Below are positions 56,746 through 64,000 of a DNA stretch of 64,000 nt, piece by piece; positions within the stretch are counted from its first letter, which is position 1, and every line of letters starts with the position of its first letter. This DNA comes from Acanthochromis polyacanthus. Its lineage: Eukaryota > Chordata > Actinopteri > Pomacentridae. The stretch is from assembly GCF_021347895.1 (NCBI RefSeq), contig NC_067130.1, positions 27,549,817-27,613,816 of the forward strand, given 5' to 3'. Under the pieces are notes generated by a model, which worked only from the letters and a program-made list of their open reading frames with translations, did no database searches and had not been told where the DNA came from. A program made the translations under genes and the position numbers.

Positions 56746-57329
56746 TAGCCTAGCCATGCTAGATCCCATGTTTCTGATGGCACAAGGGTCTAGGGAAGCT
56801 CGACAGGGAGGGAGGCGGGCTAAAAGGTTGTCTATCAAATCCCTCTGCAGCAATTGGGTAGGTATACAACCAATCAACGCAACGAATAGGCTGACGTAGT
56901 TCCGAGAGCACCGGCGGATCGTGGCTAAGTCCCATTAGCTTCCCAACCAGCGGAGCCGCGGAGCCAACTGATATATTAAGGATTTGCCATATCCCGTCGG
57001 CATAAGTCCAAATACGTCTTTCTTCTCAATGAAACACTTCAGTGCTGTCCTTTGTTTATTTTTCAAGTTGAATTTTAGCTTCAAATCTTTAAGGGCTGTG
57101 GCCAAAGCCGAGTCGAAAGATAACTGTTTATTGTGCGCCGGTTGTTTCTGTCAGAATCGTCGCACCTCTGTCGTCACTTCGTTACGCCCGCCTTCTGACT
57201 CTACACTTCATGGTGATTGGTCCGGCCAGTTTTAGGAGAATCCAGCCTCGAGCCTTATGGAGGGTAACTAGACCCTCCCTGGCAGAGAATTAAATTCGTT
57301 GCCGTGTGTTGTCTAGCGCGGCTAGGCTA
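56746..57329 (-). mobile_element. TAGCCTAGCC-type transposon with 9-bp target duplication and RecQ-like fragment
   Basis: TAGCCTAGCCATGCTAGA and its mirror TCTAGCGCGGCTAGGCTA are the ends. GCTTAAACC flanks both (56737-56745 and 57330-57338), a clear 9-bp target duplication. On the minus strand about 57150-56955 is open and reads FNLKNKQRTALKCFIEKKDV followed by FGLMPTGYGKSLIYQLAP. This is a RecQ-type helicase N-terminal segment with Walker A (TGYGKS). The frame then fails, with LVGKLMGLSHDPP continuing in another frame. A shorter relative is at 35879-36426. Non-autonomous. Confidence 0.8.
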
Positions 57330-57339
57330 GCTTAAACCT

Positions 57340-58421
57340 GCATTATTTCTAACTGCCAGTATAGGGCAACTCCTCTGGTTGCAAAATGAAATGTAGTTAT
57401 ATTGAAATCTAAGTAAAAATTACTCTACTTTCCCCTTGTTTGGTTGCTTTATTGAACTTTTCCCTAAAGAGTTTAGGCATAGTAAAGTTTAGTTTCAAGA
57501 ACTTAAAACATGGTGTTTATTTTGTAAATTAAGGTGCCATTTACAGTAAAACAGACAATAAAGGAGGGCATTTCTTAGGGCAGAGCTGCCTTCTGATTAA
57601 CAAGTGGCTGGCGTATTTTCATGCAGTGTCCTTGAGTCCTCTGTTAGATTCAAACCTCGCTCTTTATGTCTGGATTTAAAACCAGAAAAAATAAATACAT
57701 TTCAAACTCAAACTTCAAAACTGTAATCCACAAACCAATTAGTTGGTGTCACAGTGGCTGCATCTGTCTTAAATACAGTCTATGATAAAATTTAAACTGG
57801 ACGCAGGAAAGTGTGTTGTGTTACTCCACTAGTTGAAGATGCACTCACAACAGCATTGTTCCACAGCACTACGAGTGAAAAATCTGCTCAAAAATTCCAT
57901 ATGGTTCCTTCCAAATGCCCCAATAAGAGCTTGTTATCATCAGAAAAAAAGTTTCTGTCTGCAGGGATTTGCTACCATTTAGCCACAAGAACAGTGATGT
58001 TGGTTAAGTCTGTGATGAGAGCTGAGGAATTCATGTTGAAGGTGTTTGATGGGGTTGAGGTGAGGTAGTTTTGCATAGAAACATCAAGGTCCTCCACACC
58101 AAAGAGGGAATGCTGTCTTGTTGAAGCAGAAAATAATCTGTTGTCACAAAGTTCATATATCATTACAAATGAATGTGGTGACATTAAAAGTTCCCTACAT
58201 TGGAACTAAATTGCTCAACCATAAAAAAAACAGGCACGGGCCAAAGGTCACAAAATATGTGGGCGGCAGAAGTGCTGCTTTATAAATAAATACAGTATAA
58301 ATGTATTGAAGGACTTTAAGTTTAAAGGCAGTGGCAGATGTATGGGTAAGTGATTTCTGCTTCTACCAGGACTTCCTCGACTGTCCCTTAATGCAATTTT
58401 TGGATTTCTGTCACCTTCTAG
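57340..58421. other. 3' end of intron 2, nothing else recognised
   Basis: Plain intron sequence ending in the acceptor at 58420-58421. An open frame runs into the exon from 58331, but the splice signal and homology place the exon start at 58422. Confidence 0.5.
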
Positions 58422-58888
58422 GATCCATCTTCCCATCCTGTAAGCCCTCTGAGACCATCTTTAAGATCACCTTCTGGCTGGGTTACCTCAACAGCTGCAT
58501 CAACCCCATCATCTACCCGTGCTTCAGCCAGGAATTCAAGAAAGCCTTCCACAACGTTCTGCGCAGTCGCTGCCTCAGGACTGGGGTGCCAAACGCCAAA
58601 CCACCAGGGAACATCAGCGCTCATTCGTCCAGTCCAGGACGGACATCCGAGACATCCGTCCAAAACTGTGTCAGTGTTTCCTCGTGGTCTTGCTGCAGGG
58701 TTTTGTCAACGTCCTCGTCATCCGTTGACGGTCCAGATCAGGTTCAGAGTCCCCAAGTGCAAAGTAAGAGTCTGCTGAAGTCATGGTGTTTCTCAGCGAG
58801 TCGACCTCCAGAAACACAGAACACCAACGCTCCCGGATCGGCTAAAGTTTTGCATCTTTCTCTTGGAATTACTGGCGAGGCTGTTTGA
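58422..58888 (+). CDS. adra1a: alpha-1A adrenergic receptor, terminal exon (TM7 and tail)
   Basis: This exon completes the split glycine codon and encodes [40 protein letters not shown] and a 120-residue Ser-rich cytoplasmic tail, giving 460 residues in all (human ADRA1A has 466). Phe319 and Phe323 (7.35, 7.39) of the ligand pocket are kept, as are NPIIY (333-337), the helix-8 EFKKAF and a candidate palmitoylation Cys356. The tail ends [12 protein letters not shown] with a KSLLKSWCF block before it, alignable to the mammalian alpha-1A tail (KSFLQVCCC ... GEEV). This settles subtype A. Whether it is the aa or ab teleost duplicate cannot be decided here. A 3' UTR follows. Confidence 0.97.
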
Positions 58889-59074
58889 CTGGTGTGTTGA
58901 GGAAACTCTGTGCATCTAATCTTCAGTTTCCTAAGGACAACATTTATACATGTTTCTCCAAGGCATCAGGTCTGCCTGATAATGTATTAAAGCCAGAGCA
59001 GGGGGAAGATAATTCTATCGCCTTAGAGCTTAACAAATGCCTGAAGTGTCAGATGAAATATTATTTGGAACATG

Positions 59075-59080
59075 AATAAA
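59075..59080 (+). terminator. adra1a: candidate adra1a polyadenylation signal
   Basis: AATAAA 187 bases after the receptor stop codon; a weaker ATTAAA lies at 58986-58991. Downstream TG/T-rich sequence is modest, so more distal sites are possible. Confidence 0.45.
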
Positions 59081-59099
59081 TAATACTCATCTGAGCAGC

Positions 59100-60921
59100 T
59101 CTTGAACAAGACGCTAAATGTCAAAACGTTCAAGTGGAGCTGCTTAGTACCCAACAAGCAGAACACTGTGATGTTCGATTGCACAGCAAGAGACTTCTGG
59201 GAAAAAAACAAAACCTCTTTGGCCAAAACATTAAAGTCAAAAGCTCGTTTGTCTCCAGTATGGACACAAGGATAGAAAGCGTAATCATCCGAGCTTGCCA
59301 AGGAATTAAAGAGATAATAGCAATCTTGAGGAAATGACATTGTAAAAGAACTCCGGAGACGTGATTTCTTTTAACATTAGTGGTATTTCTGCAGATTGCA
59401 CGCAAGCCCTTCAGGGTAAAAACACTCAGAAGTCCTCGAAATAATTATCATTCACCGGCAGCTCTTAGAATGTGGAAGCTGCTGTAGGAGTTGTTTTTTT
59501 TTTTTTTTTTTTTTACAAGTGTGACCTCTGTTTTAAAGGGAACTAAACACTTGCGAACATCTGTCACAGAGAGGAAAAAGTTAGAAATTAAATATATGAG
59601 CTTATATTTGGGTTTACGGTGAATAACGGTACAGTTAAATCGAACAGAGAAGTCCTCCATTTAACCATTCTGAAGCTTACAAAGTTTGTTTTTTTTGTTC
59701 AGGCTCTATGGAAGATGTGTTGAATAGACTTCAAGCGTTTTACACCATAGCTTGTGGTGTTCAACGAACAAATGAAAATGTGTCAGATGTTTGTTTTTTT
59801 TCCCTCTCTCAGTCCCGATGAAGGACTGTTCGTGAATACTGGTTTCCTGCCAATGTGATGCTTCAGAGCTGTTCTTTTTTCCTCACATGCCAGCACTCAA
59901 AAATGTTCTGGTTATTTAAAACTGATGCATGAGCAATTGTCTGATGTGTTTATTCATCTGTAAGCTGCATTTGCTGATTTTTTTGACCACCACAGGGGCA
60001 GAAACAAAACTCTCTAAAGCTGATATGCACTCAGCCCTGGCATATTATCTCCTTGTGATGTTGTTGTGGCTAATGTAAGCAAACACTTGTCTGATGCCAC
60101 ATCCAGCAGATACAGAAGAGCATTAGCATCCATTTAGAGTCAGATTATTGTCCATCCAAGGAATCAAAGACAAACATTAAATGCCTACTAAATGTCTTCA
60201 TAGCTTTATTTTGGTCTTGAGAAAAATATCTGACCCTAAAACCAAAACAAAGATCTGTTTGGGAGTCAGTTCATGTTCTTGGTTCCTCAATTGAACAAAT
60301 TACAAAAAGGGCACTATTTTCAGACTCTGAAGTAAGGCAGTTTGCGACACAAGTGGCATTTAAACCAACCAGTGCTGATTAAGCTGCCTGTCTGACAAAC
60401 AAAGAACATACAAAGACAAATGTGTCTGCAGTCGTAAATTAGATATCAAAGGTTACCAGCATTAATTTTAAGGCATTCTAAAGTTTTTTGAGACGTGGGT
60501 TGACATAACGTGTCAACTTGACCGGTCAAAATGTTCATATCATGATGCCAACAATGTTTGCACAAATGTAAGCCACTGTTAGAAAGCAAAGTTTGTGACT
60601 AAATGTGGGATATGCGATCCCAAATCAGTAAATATCTTCACATGGTTGACTAACTGTCTGCTCTGTGTGTGCTAACAAAAAAAAAGAAGATGTTTCCACA
60701 CAGCCTTTGCTTTCTGAATGGAAAATACAATGGGTTCTACCAATCATACAACACTATTCTAGGTAAACCTCATAACTAGCTAAATATCAACAATCTTTCT
60801 CCATCGCTGATTCCAGCTTTAAATTATTGAATTAAAAATAATCCCAAATACAGCCTCTTATTTTCAATGTTTCCACAATGGATTTCTACCGACAAGTACT
60901 GAAGTACTGCATTAGCAGCCT
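59100..60921. other. downstream flank, nothing recognised
   Basis: No gene on either strand. A run of 20 T at 59495-59514 is the only low-complexity feature. Confidence 0.3.
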
Positions 60922-61297
60922 GTCCTCAAACAAAAAACGACCACATAGGTCATCTGTACACGCCCGTATTACGACCCAGTGTTACGTTTTGACGTATGCA
61001 ACCTCTAGCGGTTGAGTAAATATCGACACTCTGGAGTCGCAGGTGAAACGTCACCATGAACAAACTTTTATCTAACACTATCCCTGTCCCTATCCCTAAC
61101 CCTAACCATAACCATAACCATAAACCCGTGTTGGGAAAGTGAGGAAAAAGCCGTTTTTCGACGGAAAAGCCATTTCGTGAATTAAATCCCGTAATGTGTT
61201 CCTTTTCCCCGTAGGGGCGCTAACGTAAATACGCTCTCACAGGTCATATTCCAGTGCACGTTACATACGACCGATGTGGTCGTATGGATTTGAGGAC
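60922..61297. mobile_element. MITE with internal telomere-like repeats
   Basis: GTCCTCAAACAAAAAACGAC at the left is mirrored by GTCGTATGGATTTGAGGAC at the right, and the inverted identity includes ACGACCACAT.GGTC. Inside is a degenerate CCCTAA array (61081-61126) drifting into CCATAA units. About 376 bp, no coding capacity, richer in CG than its flanks. Confidence 0.65.
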
Positions 61298-64000
61298 TTG
61301 TTGGCATTAGAAAAAGTTACTGGAGTTGGTCAAATTTGAGTTCTGTACTAAAGGCAGGAAGCTTTTTTGTTTACGCTATGAAACATGACCAATACCAGCT
61401 GATGTTAAAAAATAATGATAACTTTCTTGAAAAACTATTTCTGAAAATGATCTGTCTCCGCTTTTTTTTCCTCATAGATGTACAAAATTTTTCTCATTTT
61501 CTTCTTATTTATTTGCTTCTTTTCTTCACATTTAAGCAGTTGGCCGACACCTGTTTTTTTTTCTGGCTTCTTCTGTTACAGTTGTGTGCAACGTCACCTT
61601 GATCTCCACCTACTGACCAGACTATGCAGCCTAGTTTATTCATTCCAAGCAGTTAACAGTTGGAAACAAACCTAATTCATGTTTTTCTTTCTCGAATCTA
61701 TGTAACATTTCAAAACTTTACATTAAATTCACTTGACAAGTACATGCAAACATAGGTATGTAGTAAATATATGGCATCTCTTGTGCCTGCTGTGCTGCTT
61801 TTGTGGTCGAATTTTTACTGACTTTTACAATCTGACTTTTGGCATTTGTGAATGCCGACTTTTGGCATTTGTGAATCCCAATTTGTATCTCAGTCAACCC
61901 TTAAAAATCAACCTCTCAACAACAAGCAACAATATACATTCTCATTGGAATTACTTTTTTTCTTAAATTCTCATTAATTGGTTGAAGGTTTGTCTGTAGT
62001 TGTTGATTAAACTAATAAAACTCGTCCTCTGTGTATAAAAATTGCATATTTGGAGACATTTCAATGAATATAAAATTAACCCTTCTTGCCTTAAAATGAC
62101 AATAAAAACTGTATGCTACTCAATGGAAAGTGTTTTAGCCATACATGAACTGGAAACTGATTCTGAAGATGAATAATGTTTCCCAAAGCTCCACCCTGCA
62201 AGTTGAAAAGATTGCTGTATTAGGTTTGGTACATACAAAGTCCAGAAAGTCTGAATCCATGTTTTTGAGACTGTCATCAGTACATTGGATTTTGACAATA
62301 ACTGCTTATTTTAGTCATGATGTGTCTTCTAATATAGAAAAACCACCATATGGACATGGTCAAACAGCAAAAACGGACTTTAAATCTTCCAAATCGGAGG
62401 TTGGAAAATTAATTTCTATTTGTTGACTCCTAACTGAACTGTGGGTTTTTGGTATTCAGCTCACTGAAGTCCAGTAGGACCACCTTTGTCATGCATAGGA
62501 GGTGGACAAACTATGAAAGGTGTCACCATGAAAAGAATATTCGCTTTGATCACAGCTGCAATTAAAGCTACAAAACAGATTATAATTTTATAAAGGTTGC
62601 AAAATTATCATGACATGTGCCAACACTGTCCTCTCATCAATGCTGGCAACGCTTTAATGAATAAGCATCTCTCCAGCCGGCCAAAACAATAACTGAAAGC
62701 TTTTCAAAGGGGAGATTTCACTGCAGGCTGATTGTACTGGCTTGCATTATGCTCTCTGGCATGCCAACACCAGTCTGTGTCTTCACTGAGGTGACACTTC
62801 ATTTTGCTAATTAGCAAAACAAATCCCCACCACATCACACAAATTCACCAACAAACATTACGCAGTCCAGCATCGAGATAATGTGTTTGTGTCATTAAAA
62901 ACAACACGTTTCAGGTGTCTTATCTTTTCTTTAAAAAAGTTGTCACAGGGTTCTCTTTAGCTATTAATCCTTGGCTTCCTCCTGTTACGAATTGTTTTTC
63001 TTCACTGTGGCTGGATTAAAGGCATTTTCGTACCCTGCAGACATCATAGTGGCGATGATGAATACCTGAGAAGGCTTATCTGCAAAACGCAGGACGCAAA
63101 GAGACAACAAATGATTTGTCGTTTTTACAGTCACCGAAGGTCAGGAGGTAATACAATGAGGGTTTCTTCATGCTACTTTGCTTTTAGCAGGATTTATACT
63201 TTAATGTCTGTGTTTAAGCTCTGTAAACTCCCACATTTGACATGACTGTGGCCACTAAACTATTGCGGATAACTAATAAACATGCAAATTTTTGAGAATC
63301 AAGCCGCCATTGACTCCATGCTGCACTGCTTTGGCAAGAACGAATGCAAAAATATGCTGAATCTTAGCGCATGTTATCATATGTTGCCTTAAATCTTTAT
63401 TGCTTTACTGTAACAGCACAAAAACAGAACATTTTATTCTTATCTCCAACCTACACAGTCAATCCTTTTATTTAACTTTCTTGCTCAGACTCACACTGCA
63501 GGTGCTTCCTTCTATTGAAAAGAAAAGCAGGAACCTTGTCGACTAATGATTCATAACACAATATCCGTGCGAGAAGGGGGCACTCGCGGAGAGAGAATGT
63601 AATCAAACCGCCGCTTGTTTTCTGGCCGTATGCGCCTCCATGCCCAAGTAAATTTGAGTCCATCCGTGTGTGTGTACCAGCATTTGTGTGTATTTTTTTA
63701 AGTGAAGAGCAGTCGCGCCGTGTTGTGTCTCCTTCCAATATTATTTATGGAAATAAATGCATCAGATTCCTATTAAACATGCAGCTCTCATTTAAAAAAA
63801 AAAAGCAGATGATTCAAAGAGTGTTGCAGCAGCTGTCTTATTGAGGCAAAACACCGTCGTGATGAATGGATCCAGGCTGCCGTTGCAGGAAAGACGAGCT
63901 TTAAACCGTCAGTTGACTTACCAAAGTGATGTTTCATTGCATAGAGTGATCATGATTAATAACGTTGAGCAGTGAAGTGAAGCAGACGACGAGACTTGTA
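61298..64000. other. 3' flank, nothing recognised
   Basis: No gene, RNA or repeat boundary is supported. The open frames at 61336-61675 and 62145-62426 have no coding character that I can defend. Confidence 0.3.

Larger units (their letters stand above)
48941..58421 (+). other. adra1a: adra1a intron 2 (TM6/TM7 intron)
   Basis: A 9.5-kb intron with donor GTAGGT and acceptor TTCTGTCACCTTCTAG. It holds at least three transposons (49485-50010, 52887-54078, 56746-57329) and two degenerate tandem arrays (49190-50760, 51600-52090). No further coding exon was found. The large intron exactly at the TM6/TM7 boundary matches the mammalian gene, where alternative 3' exons give C-terminal isoforms; I see no second 3' exon here. 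Confidence 0.85.

Noticed and set aside
58418..58728. Frames in other registers over the TM7 exon
   Set aside because: They are shadows of the adra1a terminal exon, which itself matches the family residue by residue.
61081..61126. Interstitial telomere from chromosome fusion
   Set aside because: The CCCTAA-like run is short, degenerate and enclosed in a MITE with clear inverted ends, which explains it more simply.

Overview
This window looks like ray-finned (teleost) fish nuclear DNA. The evidence is two vertebrate genes with GT-AG introns, an AT-rich background, and a dense set of short teleost-type DNA transposons and truncated LINEs. There is no prokaryotic operon structure, CRISPR array or rRNA. 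I could not recognise a tRNA gene. Most open frames longer than 60 codons lie in repeats and do not encode genes.

Two host genes are supported. (1) tmem230, a small two-pass membrane protein, is on the minus strand. Its coding exons are at 5727-5828 and 3538-3660, and a probable promoter with a non-coding first exon is near 10.18-10.33 kb. The last coding exon was not found and should lie left of base 1. (2) adra1a, an alpha-1A-type adrenergic receptor, is on the plus strand. A probable GC-rich promoter and untranslated exon end at a donor after 39410. A second exon (47664-48940) carries a leader rich in upstream AUGs plus TM1-TM6. A last exon (58422-58888) carries TM7 and the tail. The joined reading frame is 460 codons and all catecholamine-receptor landmark residues are present.

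The 29 kb between the two promoters (10.3-39.1 kb) is essentially a transposon graveyard. It holds a solo-LTR-like block at 13.8 kb, two abutting terminal-inverted-repeat elements at 14.6-17.5 kb (the second carrying two LINE-1 insertions with visible target-site duplications), a hAT-like element with a nested insertion, a decayed Tc1 copy and a second LTR-like block. It also holds a 3.1 kb foldback-type element at 22431-25515. The long inverted termini of that element are made of about 20-bp minisatellite units, and it encloses an intact-looking three-exon, 152-codon gene with a polyadenylation signal. I consider this element the most unusual object here.

A second theme is local low-copy duplication. 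Degenerate tandem units of about 190-650 bp occur at 8.5-9.7, 30.7-31.4, 31.5-35.8, 37.1-43.4, 44.7-46.4, 49.2-50.7 and 51.6-52.1 kb, several of them interrupted by later transposon insertions. Inside adra1a intron 2 lie a Tc1/mariner relic with DD36-type spacing (52887-54078) and an element with a 9-bp target duplication that carries a RecQ-helicase-like Walker A segment (56746-57329). All family assignments are from memory of sequence features; no database search was possible.
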